15,965 bases of DNA from Zetaproteobacteria bacterium (lineage in GTDB: Bacteria; Pseudomonadota; Zetaproteobacteria; Mariprofundales; Mariprofundaceae), in NCBI GenBank assembly GCA_021545665.1, contig JAJRTX010000275.1, positions 1 through 15,965 on the forward strand. Reading direction: 5' to 3'. Shown piece after piece: positions 8,114-15,667 of the stretch. The translations under genes and the position numbers were made by a program. Numbering within the stretch: position 1 is the first letter of the stretch; the number at the start of each line of letters is the position of its first letter. The notes under the pieces are model-generated. The model saw only the letters and a program-made list of their open reading frames with translations, did not search any database and had not been told where the DNA came from.

Positions 8114-10557
8114 GAAACCCTCCGAACGCGGCCGGTTCCGCCATCAACTTCGATCGTTTCACCGTCCTTTATCCAGCCCATAGCGCCTTTCATACCGACA
8201 ACACAGGGGATGCCCAGTTCTCGAGCAACAATTGCCGAGTGAGATAAAAGGCTACCGCGTTCAACGACAATTGCAGACGCATTTGCGAACACTGCAATCC
8301 AACCCGGATCAGTGTGACGGGCAACAAGTATATCCCCTTTTTTTAGTACTTCCGTCCGCGGATCGTGAATGATTCTTGCATTTGCCGTAACGACACCAGC
8401 GCTACATCCCGTGCCCATTCGCTCGATGTCCTCACTATTTTCTTCCCCGGCAGAGGGAATAATGGATTGCAGGTTTGCAAAGATGGCACCGCGTATTTCG
8501 ATGCGTTCATCGAGATCCGGTTTGGCTTTGGCAAGTTCAAGTTCCTTACGCCTCATATTCACAAGTGTTTTTAAGTCTGTTGTTAGTCCAAAGCCTTCAA
8601 TGGCTCCCAGAATTTCCTGCACCGTCAAAAAGAAAATATCGTCTGCTGCATCCAGCAATCCATTTGCAGTGGATTGTGTTCCAATAGCGCGGAACAAATG
8701 TCGCGCCCGGCCAAATATACGAGTCCGCTCAAAGCGAAGGTTTTCCCTATCGCGTACACGGGCTTTTGCCCATTTCATGACAGTACGTGCAATCACCCTT
8801 TTTAACGGATTACTGGCAAAAAGATCATTGAGGCTTTTTTTCTCTGCATTATTAACGCTCCCCTGGCTTCCACCGCCGCCAGATGCAATGGCGCGATAAA
8901 GTGGTTTTGGGTCACGGTTCAGCGTTATGGATTCCAATTTCAGTTCTTCAACACAACGATCAGAAAACTTGGCCAGATAATCAGATATTTCTTTTACAAG
9001 TTTTGGGTGATTTTTAAGATTTTCGCCATTCCCTTCTGCCAGCTCTTGCTGGAGATCGGTATGACCTTCAAGCATTTTTCCCATATTCCGGATGCGCTGA
9101 GCAGGTTCCGCTGATATAATATCACCCTGGCCAATCATGATATCGTTGTGTATTTCAAGCCCGTTGGAACCCGCCCATTTTTCCAGCATTTTACGCGATG
9201 CACCAAAGGCAATCATACACAGGAAATCATTGATAAGAGGGGCGTCCCAACGGTCAAGCAAGTTAGCCTCTATACGGCGATATTCTTTCGCCAAGTCAGT
9301 AAGAGGCATTGTATCAAGTGTTGAGGCAGGTTGTTCAAGCGCAGAGTTGAGGCGCTTGTAAAAGCCCTTGCGTGTTGATGGCAGCCTAAAGGCTTCGAAG
9401 ATAAGCAGGGCCATTGATTTCGCAACCCGCAACCATTCAATAACAAGGGTCAGCCCCTTGGCCGGAGGCGGACCAAGATTATCTGATATCTCAGCAGGCA
9501 TTGGTTCATCAACGCCCATCATGGTTTCCATATATGCGCTATTAATTGAGAAACCTGGAAGGAGTGCAAGAGCCTTGTACCAATTGACCAGATTATAATA
9601 AATTCTACCGTCTATGCGAGTGAGCATGTTGTCAAAAATAGCAGCATTATAAGAAATCGTTTGCTCACTAACACCCAGTAATTTTACAAAAGAACGATAG
9701 ACACGAGCGTATGCATATTGGGCAAAGGAATAGGTAAGAGGGGAAGTTATCCCCGGATAGGATTCCACAATGTTAGAGTTATCGAAAACCGTAAGCATGG
9801 TGTCTTTAATAGGTTCAGGCAGTAGTTCAGTGGTTATAGGGCGGGCCTGTAGAAGGAAAATCTCATCACCTTCAAATGCCCATTCTATATCCTGCGGGCA
9901 GCCGCAGGTTTCCTCGACACGAGTTGCAAGTTTATGAAGTGCAGCAATATCCTGATTTGTAAGAACGCCTTGTTCCGCTGTTCTTTCCAGAACTTTGCCT
10001 GACTTATCAAGGATATAAGTCTCACCATCTTCCTCGCCGCCAACCAACTTGTCGCCAAGTCCTTCTATCGCAGAAATAACAATTCGGTCCCTCTTTCCAC
10101 TTACTGGGTCGGCGGTGAAAGCGACGCCTGCCACGCGAGCATCAACCATTTGCTGGACCATAACAGCTGTGCCACCTCCTTCACCTTCAAGCCCTCGCGA
10201 TGCGCGGTAACCGGTAACGCTATCCTGCTTTCCGCTCATAAAAACCTTGAAGCATGCAGCCGGCAATTGTCGTTTAGTAAGATTCAGCAGGGACAAAAAC
10301 TGCCCTGCATGGGAATGCGCGTCGCCATCTTCTTCTACAGCTGAAGAGCGCGCTGCAAACGGCCCCGGCCCAAGTTTATTTACCGTTTCCAGCAATTGCA
10401 TGCGGACCGCTTTATCAATACTTTTCTTAGTGAAGGAATCAGGTGTCACCGTCAAAAATGCCGGTATATTAAAACCAGCCTTTAGAAGTCGCATTAGGGC
10501 GGCAGATTTGCCGCCTGTTTTGGCAATATCCTGCTTTCCATCCATTGAGATAATCAC
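8110..10557 (-). CDS. PEP-synthase/rifampicin-phosphotransferase-like dikinase (ATP-grasp + swivelling His domain)
   Basis: This 815-residue cytosolic protein has an N-terminal ATP-grasp domain: GGKSAAL (15-21), then ARSSAVEEDGDAHSHAGQF, GVAFTADPVSGKRD and DIEWAFEGDEIFLLQARPIT. A long central region of about 440 residues begins SPLTYSFAQYAYARVYRSF. The C-terminal phosphohistidine domain has DPGWIAVFANASAIV, GSLLSHSAIVARELGIPCVVG and the catalytic His at about 773. The PEP/pyruvate TIM barrel of true PEP synthase is absent. This order (ATP-grasp, substrate domain, His domain) is that of rifampicin phosphotransferase, which splits ATP to AMP and Pi and phosphorylates a small-molecule hydroxyl through His. 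I chose GTG 10557 because it overlaps the UbiA stop as GTGA and gives a full domain start; ATG 10545 is the alternative. It probably phosphorylates a pathway intermediate. Confidence 0.85.
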   Translation of the reverse strand: MIISMDGKQDIAKTGGKSAALMRLLKAGFNIPAFLTVTPDSFTKKSIDKAVRMQLLETVNKLGPGPFAARSSAVEEDGDAHSHAGQFLSLLNLTKRQLPAACFKVFMSGKQDSVTGYRASRGLEGEGGGTAVMVQQMVDARVAGVAFTADPVSGKRDRIVISAIEGLGDKLVGGEEDGETYILDKSGKVLERTAEQGVLTNQDIAALHKLATRVEETCGCPQDIEWAFEGDEIFLLQARPITTELLPEPIKDTMLTVFDNSNIVESYPGITSPLTYSFAQYAYARVYRSFVKLLGVSEQTISYNAAIFDNMLTRIDGRIYYNLVNWYKALALLPGFSINSAYMETMMGVDEPMPAEISDNLGPPPAKGLTLVIEWLRVAKSMALLIFEAFRLPSTRKGFYKRLNSALEQPASTLDTMPLTDLAKEYRRIEANLLDRWDAPLINDFLCMIAFGASRKMLEKWAGSNGLEIHNDIMIGQGDIISAEPAQRIRNMGKMLEGHTDLQQELAEGNGENLKNHPKLVKEISDYLAKFSDRCVEELKLESITLNRDPKPLYRAIASGGGGSQGSVNNAEKKSLNDLFASNPLKRVIARTVMKWAKARVRDRENLRFERTRIFGRARHLFRAIGTQSTANGLLDAADDIFFLTVQEILGAIEGFGLTTDLKTLVNMRRKELELAKAKPDLDERIEIRGAIFANLQSIIPSAGEENSEDIERMGTGCSAGVVTANARIIHDPRTEVLKKGDILVARHTDPGWIAVFANASAIVVERGSLLSHSAIVARELGIPCVVGMKGAMGWIKDGETIEVDGGTGRVRRVS

Positions 10558-11504
10558 GATATAATCCAACTCGAAATGAAAGGTGCAAAGCCTGCAAGGC
10601 AGTAGCACACAAAAACCCACATCCCTGCAATATCCTCAATCGCCTTTTCCCGTTTAACGTCTGGCGACATGGTAAATTTCTTCGCAGTAAATATGGCGAC
10701 CAAGAGTGCTAAAAAACCAGGGCCGGCAACAGCAAATGGTGCCTGTACCAAATACCCGACGCCTAAAAGTAGAAGCCAGGCAAGCATACACATTGCAGCC
10801 CATATCCATGCTGCGCGTGTTGGCCCCCAAAGAGCTGAATAGGTTTCAACACCATCCAACTCGCTTTCAGGCGCCCAAACTTTCCGGCCAATCTCCAAAA
10901 TGCATCCATTTACAAAACTAAGTGCCAGAAAGAGCCATAAGCCAGCGGGCGGGTAGCCATCATGTGGTATCCATTCCGCAGCAGTTATAAACAGATCTAT
11001 CAATGGCATGATCATCATATGAGAGACAAGGTAAACAAGTGGTCTTGCTTTAAGCCAATCCGGAGCAAAAAACTCAAATGTCATAAAACCGAGCCAAAGC
11101 CAGACGACAGCCAATGGCAACAACAAAAGGGAATTGTTGCTTATTGCCAGGACGATCGCAATCAGCGCTCCTGTCAATGCCATAGCGACAACCAACCGAA
11201 GCGTTATCAGGCCACTGGGTATCGGACGCTTCGGGCGATATTTCCTGTCATCTTCGAGGTCTTTCCATTCATCACAGGCACGCATCTGAAAGAAAATGAT
11301 AAAAGTGACAATCCAGATGCTGATCAGAGTTGAGATAGCGGGTAATTCACGCCCACCAAGATGCGCGGAAACGCTGATGCTGGCAGTTGAAAAAACAGCC
11401 AGCAGCAATGCAGTTTTGAAGACTGGAAACCGTTCAGACTGATAGATCCATAGTCTTTCTATCAGACTGGCATCTGCTTTCGGATGCATGGGAACGCCGA
11501 TCAT
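10554..11504 (-). CDS. UbiA-family prenyltransferase
   Basis: This is a 316-residue polytopic membrane protein with about eight hydrophobic helices. UbiA enzymes transfer a polyprenyl group from its diphosphate to an aromatic or other acceptor at the membrane. The first Asp-rich motif appears as DEWKDLEDD (78-86), that is DExxDxxxD, followed by RPKRPIPSGLI (90-100), which is the conserved RPxRPxPSG. The second motif region reads EIGRKVWAPESELDG (204-218) and is rich in Glu and Asp, but not the usual DxxxDxxGD. Both departures place it outside the ubiquinone, menaquinone and heme O groups. The start is the ATG at 11504, overlapping the HMG-CoA reductase stop as ATGA; a second ATG at residue 6 is possible. 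Placement straight after HMG-CoA reductase supports isoprenoid chemistry. Prenyl donor and acceptor are unknown. Confidence 0.8.
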   Translation of the reverse strand: MIGVPMHPKADASLIERLWIYQSERFPVFKTALLLAVFSTASISVSAHLGGRELPAISTLISIWIVTFIIFFQMRACDEWKDLEDDRKYRPKRPIPSGLITLRLVVAMALTGALIAIVLAISNNSLLLLPLAVVWLWLGFMTFEFFAPDWLKARPLVYLVSHMMIMPLIDLFITAAEWIPHDGYPPAGLWLFLALSFVNGCILEIGRKVWAPESELDGVETYSALWGPTRAAWIWAAMCMLAWLLLLGVGYLVQAPFAVAGPGFLALLVAIFTAKKFTMSPDVKREKAIEDIAGMWVFVCYCLAGFAPFISSWIIS

Positions 11505-12778
11505 CTATGGCGCGCCAGTTTTTGATGCGCATTGGTGAAGTGGTCTGCCGAGATTGCAGCGATGATAGAAATTTCACCGCATAAACAAACAGCTGCCGTG
11601 ACTTCAGCCAATGCTTTGGCATTGCCCGCACCTTTCAATCCAAGTATTGATAAGGCTGATGACTGACTAGGCAGCCCTGTTCCGCCGCCCACTGTGCCAA
11701 CTATAATATTTGGCATAGTGACTGAAAAAAACAATCCGTTATCCCGCGGTTCCATGCGAGTAAAACCAACGGCAGATTCGGCGACACATGCTACGTCCTG
11801 TCCGGTTGCAAGATAAAGTGCTGCCAGACCGTTTGCATAATGGGCTTGGGCCCCAAGTTGCCCGCTTAGAACAGCGCCAAGACTTGCAACCTTTCCATAA
11901 GTGAGCATGGTTTCTGGATCTGCACGTAGATGCTGTCTGATAATATCATAGGGAATTGTTACGCTGGCTGTGACCTTGCGACCGCGGCCATTATGCATAC
12001 CCAAATAGGAAGCCTTCTTGTCACCGGAAAAATTAGCTTCAATGAACCAGTTTTTTGATTTAACAGGGCAGTTTTCGACGATATATTTACACATTGCGTG
12101 TGTTGCAACGGTCACCATGTTTTGCCCAGCCGCGTCAGCTGTCGTGAAACGGCAAACAAGAAAGACAATATCTACGTCCATAAACGGCTCAATAAGAACC
12201 AGTTTGCCAAACCGTGTTGTAGATTCCGCTGCTGCCTTGATTCCTTCCGTGTGCTCCGCAATCCAGTTTATAAAACTTCCGGAACTGATTATGTCATCAA
12301 ATACAAAGGCCGGGGTCCTTAAAACACCTTCCCGCACCACCGCAGCAGATACGCCACCTGCTTTGGAACATACTTCAGCTCCACGCCCATAAGAAGCGAT
12401 CAACGCCGCTTCTGAGGTAGCCATAGGTACAAAATAGTCACCAGAGGCGTTAAGACCGTTAATTCTTAACGGCCCGATTACACCCAGTGGAATTTTAGTT
12501 GTTCCGATATAATTTTCGATGTTGGAGCAGTATGTTTTCGCCCTTGCAATTGACTGGTCATCGGCCAGCTCACTCTTGTCATCATCAGTTGCGGGGCCAT
12601 CATCAATAAGTCGTTGCCAAAAAGAATTTACTGATTGCGGTGTTGATGTCTTCCTTGGCCTTAGTCGCGCAGCAGCAGGGAGGTTTGAAGCAACAAGTCT
12701 TTTGCTCAATTCCATTGTACTGCCCTGGCTCTGCAGGGACTGCAGCATGGCAATTACACTCTGAGGCAATAAATTCAT
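11501..12778 (-). CDS. Hydroxymethylglutaryl-CoA reductase, class I-like, soluble
   Basis: The enzyme reduces HMG-CoA to mevalonate with two NADPH. This 425-residue form lacks the eukaryotic membrane anchor. Signatures include ENYIGTTKIPLGVIGPL (88-104), PMATSEAALIAS (118-129) with catalytic Glu123, DAAGQNM (215-221) in place of the usual DAMGMN coenzyme motif, SGDKK (251-255) with catalytic Lys254, TGQD (325-328) with catalytic Asp328, GGGTGLPSQSSALSILG (364-380), and a C-terminal catalytic His418 (ADHFTNAHQK). All four catalytic residues are therefore in place. It starts at ATG 12778 behind a GGTGG-type ribosome site and is first in the operon. Most alphaproteobacteria make isoprenoids by the MEP route, so an HMG-CoA reductase embedded in a specialised cluster, without other mevalonate genes in view, is notable. 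Confidence 0.9.
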   Translation of the reverse strand: MNLLPQSVIAMLQSLQSQGSTMELSKRLVASNLPAAARLRPRKTSTPQSVNSFWQRLIDDGPATDDDKSELADDQSIARAKTYCSNIENYIGTTKIPLGVIGPLRINGLNASGDYFVPMATSEAALIASYGRGAEVCSKAGGVSAAVVREGVLRTPAFVFDDIISSGSFINWIAEHTEGIKAAAESTTRFGKLVLIEPFMDVDIVFLVCRFTTADAAGQNMVTVATHAMCKYIVENCPVKSKNWFIEANFSGDKKASYLGMHNGRGRKVTASVTIPYDIIRQHLRADPETMLTYGKVASLGAVLSGQLGAQAHYANGLAALYLATGQDVACVAESAVGFTRMEPRDNGLFFSVTMPNIIVGTVGGGTGLPSQSSALSILGLKGAGNAKALAEVTAAVCLCGEISIIAAISADHFTNAHQKLARHR

Positions 12779-12939
12779 ACACCATTTCCCACCAAATCGT
12801 CCTTCGAACTTCGTATGAAAGTAACGTCGAGTACTTAAGAAAGGGTTTTTGGTAGGAATTTTGCCGTGGTTACCATTTGTATAATATTTTTTTAGTATGC
12901 TTGATGGAGTTTGAATTCAAGTGAGCGGACGATTGATTT
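12779..12939. promoter_or_regulatory. Divergent promoter region between HMG-CoA reductase and sulfotransferase genes
   Basis: This 161-base AT-rich gap must hold the promoters of both the seven-gene operon (leftward) and the sulfotransferase/P450 pair (rightward). A consensus TATAAT lies at 12880-12885, rightward, with a poor -35 (AATTTT) 17 bases upstream. Leftward, TATTAT on the minus strand overlaps the same spot, so the two promoters may compete. A perfect palindrome TTGAATTCAA sits at about 12911-12920 and could be an operator. No regulator gene is present in the window. Confidence 0.5.
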
Positions 12940-14061
12940 ATGTCAGAGCAACTAAAACATCGTTGGAGTATCAGCCATAATTATATGACCGGCATTACCT
13001 TTGGAAAGTGGTGCAGATTATTGGCTGACAACAATTTCAATATCTCACCTGCATATTGGCACCGGGCTGCATTTATCTCATTTGCAAGTATGGCGAATTC
13101 AGTTTTTGCAGCAATCGAACATCATAAGTTTGGCGACAAAATCGCGGCTGTAAAAATAACAAAGCCACCTCTTTTTATTCTTGGTCACTGGAGAAGTGGT
13201 ACAACATTGCTGCATGATTTGCTCGCAAAGGATAACGCCCAATTCCAGTTTGCAAACACCTATCAGGTTGTGAACCCTCTTACGTTTCTGACAACTGAAA
13301 ACTTCATTACACGAATGTTTCCCGGTTTGGTTCCACCCAGGCGCCCAATGGATAATATGGAGCTTAAATTTACTTCGCCGCAAGAAGACGAATTTGCACC
13401 GCTTTTAATGACGCTTCAATCCGTATATATGGGTGTTAGTTTCCCCAAACGTACAGAGCATTATGAAAAATATTTGTCCTTCAGGGGGGGGCCAAAGGAT
13501 GAAATAAAAAAGTGGCAGGATGCTTTTGTCCTATTTTGCAAAAAGCTCTCACTTAACGACGATCGCTCACTGTTGTTAAAGTCACCACCTCATACAGCTC
13601 GAATAAAAACCATCCTGGAAATGTTTCCTGATGCGCGGTTTGTTCATATTCATCGAGATCCTTATCGGGTGTTTCAATCCCAAAGGCATTTTTTTGATAC
13701 CGCCGGGTGGTATACGTATTTGCAAAAGCCGGACTTGGCTGCGATTGATGAGGGGATTCTGAGACGGTATGAACGGATGTTTGATGCCTATTTTGAAGAC
13801 CTTTCATTGATCCCTGAAGGTAATTTTTGTGAACTCAGGTTTGATGAACTTGAAGCAAATCCAATAGATGAAATCAAAAGTGTCTATGAACAATTATCTC
13901 TTGATAACTATGAGGGGTTTAAGCCCGATCTGGCGCGGTATGTGTCTTCACTTAAAGGCTATCAAAAAAACAAGTTTTCCAATCTTGATGGTCCCACTCG
14001 TAAAATTGTTGCCGAAAGGTGGAAGAGAAGTTTTGAAACCTGGGGTTATAAAACCTATTGA
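12940..14061 (+). CDS. PAPS-dependent sulfotransferase family protein
   Basis: The family moves a sulfuryl group from PAPS onto a hydroxyl or amine of a sugar, lipid or small molecule. This 373-residue protein has the 5'-phosphosulfate loop GHWRSGTT (82-89) after a hydrophobic strand PPLFIL. The 3'-phosphate-binding segment FVHIHRDPYRVFQS (234-247) follows, with LLLKSPPHTARI (211-222) before it. These match the bacterial Sulfotransfer_3-like group, in which the loop is G(H/C)xRSGTT. No signal peptide or membrane anchor is seen, so it is probably cytosolic. A run of eight G's lies within codons 182-185. The start is the ATG at 12940; the ribosome site is weak. It diverges from the HMG-CoA reductase operon and precedes a P450, so it may sulfate the operon's product. 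Confidence 0.85.
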   Translation: MSEQLKHRWSISHNYMTGITFGKWCRLLADNNFNISPAYWHRAAFISFASMANSVFAAIEHHKFGDKIAAVKITKPPLFILGHWRSGTTLLHDLLAKDNAQFQFANTYQVVNPLTFLTTENFITRMFPGLVPPRRPMDNMELKFTSPQEDEFAPLLMTLQSVYMGVSFPKRTEHYEKYLSFRGGPKDEIKKWQDAFVLFCKKLSLNDDRSLLLKSPPHTARIKTILEMFPDARFVHIHRDPYRVFQSQRHFFDTAGWYTYLQKPDLAAIDEGILRRYERMFDAYFEDLSLIPEGNFCELRFDELEANPIDEIKSVYEQLSLDNYEGFKPDLARYVSSLKGYQKNKFSNLDGPTRKIVAERWKRSFETWGYKTY

Positions 14062-14063
14062 AG

Positions 14064-14092
14064 TTGACATGGCAGAAACAGCCAACCATTAG
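14064..14092 (+). promoter_or_regulatory. Possible promoter ahead of the P450 gene
   Basis: A perfect TTGACA (14064-14069) sits three bases past the sulfotransferase stop, followed after 17 bases by CATTAG, a 3-of-6 match to TATAAT. The P450 ATG is 27 bases further on. The -10 is poor, so cotranscription with the sulfotransferase gene remains as likely. Confidence 0.25.
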
Positions 14093-14118
14093 GTTTCGGA
14101 GTAAGGTACCATACTGAT

Positions 14119-15423
14119 ATGACACAAATAAAAACTGATAAGCCACAACGGGCACCTGGCCCCAAGGGAACCTTCTTTTTGGGATCTCTTTCTGCTGTCA
14201 AGCAGGATGCAATTGGCTTTCTATCTCAGTCAGTGGATAAGTATGGTGATATTGTTCGTTTCCGATTCGGTCCGATTACGGCCCATTTGATCAACCACCC
14301 AGATTACATTGAACAGGTATTGTCCCGTGATGCAGAAAATTACGACAAGAATACACACAGCGTTCAACAAATTCGAGCAACATGCGGTGATAGTCTTCTC
14401 TCTGCCAATGAACAAGCCTGGCAACGTCATCGCAAGTTAATCCAGCCCGTATTCCAGCCTCGCTATCTGGAAGCGATTGATTCTACAATCGATCAATCCA
14501 TGCAGCCAATGCTGGAGCGCTGGCAAAAAACTGCGGATAATAATGGCTCAATTGATATCGTGTCCGAGATGATGCATTTAGTGATTTCAACATCTGCCAA
14601 TATTCTATTTGGATCTGATGTAAATACTGCATTGATCGAAAATTCTCTTGCCATTATTTTAGATGATACTTGGCGGCGTCTGCAGTCACCTTTGAATTTA
14701 TCGGCACTTTCGGACAAATTTCACAGGCGGAAATTTAAACAAGCAGTTGCTGAAATTGACAGTATTATTTTCAGGATTATTAAGGACCGTCGCAATAATA
14801 ACATCACCAGGGATGACTTGCTCTCACGCCTGTTAAATGCACATGAAGCCGAAGATGCTGAGGGTTTAACCGACAAAGAGCTTCGTGATGCTGCAGTAAC
14901 TTTATTGCTGGCTGGGCATGAGACTACAGCCAATGCCCTGACATGGGCATTTTATCTTGTTGCAAAATCACCAGGACATAAGTTTGAAGAAACTGACATG
15001 AATGATGTGTTTTCAGAAGCAGTCCGCATGTATCCCTCAATCTGGATTATTGAGCGTCGGACAATCAATGATCAGCAAATTGGTGATTATCACATTCCTC
15101 GCAGGTCATCAGTTCTCATTTCACCTTACCTGCTTCATCGCCACAAGAGTTTCTGGATTGATGCAGAACAATTTGACCCGGGTCGATTTTCTGAAGAGAA
15201 AAAAAATAGCCGCCCGCGCAATGCCTATATTCCATTTGGATTGGGAAAACACCGCTGTGTTGGGTTACATATGGCCCGCAAGGTAGCAACCCGAGTTATG
15301 GCAAATGTGTATAAACAGTTTCATCTTCAACTCGTGAACAATGATATTCCAGAAATGGTTCCCGGAATTACGTTGAGACACCTGGGTGAGCTACGCATGA
15401 ATATCAGGAAACATAATGAATAG
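14119..15423 (+). CDS. Cytochrome P450 with a shortened I-to-K helix connection
   Basis: This haem monooxygenase would hydroxylate or otherwise oxidise a substrate using an external ferredoxin/reductase pair; none is encoded nearby. The 434-residue protein has the proline-rich start RAPGPKG, the C-helix WQRHRKLIQP, the I-helix AGHETT (265-270) with its oxygen-activating Thr, the K-helix EAVR (300-303; ExxR), and the haem loop FGLGKHRCVG with the ligand Cys380. It lacks an N-terminal membrane anchor, as is usual for bacterial P450s. Only 33 residues separate the HETT His from the ExxR Glu, whereas I would expect roughly 55, so the J and J' helices are largely missing. The gene starts 57 bases after the sulfotransferase stop on the same strand. 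The two are probably cotranscribed and may be tailoring enzymes for the divergent operon. Confidence 0.92.
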   Translation: MTQIKTDKPQRAPGPKGTFFLGSLSAVKQDAIGFLSQSVDKYGDIVRFRFGPITAHLINHPDYIEQVLSRDAENYDKNTHSVQQIRATCGDSLLSANEQAWQRHRKLIQPVFQPRYLEAIDSTIDQSMQPMLERWQKTADNNGSIDIVSEMMHLVISTSANILFGSDVNTALIENSLAIILDDTWRRLQSPLNLSALSDKFHRRKFKQAVAEIDSIIFRIIKDRRNNNITRDDLLSRLLNAHEAEDAEGLTDKELRDAAVTLLLAGHETTANALTWAFYLVAKSPGHKFEETDMNDVFSEAVRMYPSIWIIERRTINDQQIGDYHIPRRSSVLISPYLLHRHKSFWIDAEQFDPGRFSEEKKNSRPRNAYIPFGLGKHRCVGLHMARKVATRVMANVYKQFHLQLVNNDIPEMVPGITLRHLGELRMNIRKHNE

Positions 15424-15462
15424 CCCCTTGAGCTTGAAGAATTCCCACCTGCATCCGACACC

Positions 15463-15666
15463 GTGACGGCCTATGATCGACAATGTTTCAAGCTCTACAT
15501 CATGCTGCTTGATGCGGATGCTTCTGGTGAGGAATGGCCTCATGCTTACAAAAGAATTTTTGAAAAAAGCGCGATTCAGAACAATGAACGCGCATTTAAG
15601 CACTATCAGGCGCATCTGAAGCGGGCCAAATGGTTGTCCACTACCGGCTATCAGCAATTACTCTAA
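15463..15666 (+). CDS. Small DUF2285-type protein, possibly truncated or frameshifted at its start
   Basis: From GTG 15463 the frame encodes 67 residues, with TAYDRQCFKLYIMLLDADAS early on and AFKHYQAHLKRAKWLSTTGY near the end. This matches my memory of short DUF2285 (PF10074-associated) proteins, commonly xPPASDxLTxYDRxxxxxYxRLLDAEAxGxDW...HLxRARWMTxxGYRxLL, which are frequent in alphaproteobacterial integrative elements. The conserved part appears to extend upstream (FPPASDTV), where the only in-frame codon after the P450 stop is not a start. GTG 15463 has no ribosome site. By contrast ATG 15416, overlapping the P450 stop, has AGGAAA at 15403-15408 but reads in another frame and stops within 17 codons. 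A lost base may have split the gene. Function unknown; DNA binding is assumed only from the family name. Confidence 0.5.
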   Translation: MTAYDRQCFKLYIMLLDADASGEEWPHAYKRIFEKSAIQNNERAFKHYQAHLKRAKWLSTTGYQQLL

Positions 15667-15667
15667 C

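Larger units (their letters stand above)
3417..12778 (-). other. Seven-gene operon (HMGR, UbiA, RPH-like, DUF3419, phytol-kinase-like, GNAT, ANL ligase)
   Basis: All seven genes run on the minus strand with no room for internal promoters. The junctions are ATGA at 11504-11501, GTGA at 10557-10554, ATGA at 8113-8110, TTGA at 7019-7016, TGATG (1-base overlap) at 5687-5683, and a 10-base gap at 4842-4833. Four successive 4-base overlaps using three different start codons imply translational coupling and stoichiometric production. That usually means one pathway or complex. The only evident promoter space is 12779-12939. No convincing terminator is seen after 3417. Confidence 0.85.

Noticed and set aside
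14069..14092. Seven-codon frame MAETANH between sulfotransferase and P450, a possible leader peptide
   Set aside because: It is too short to judge, has no attenuator-like hairpins after it, and overlaps a candidate promoter; chance is likely.
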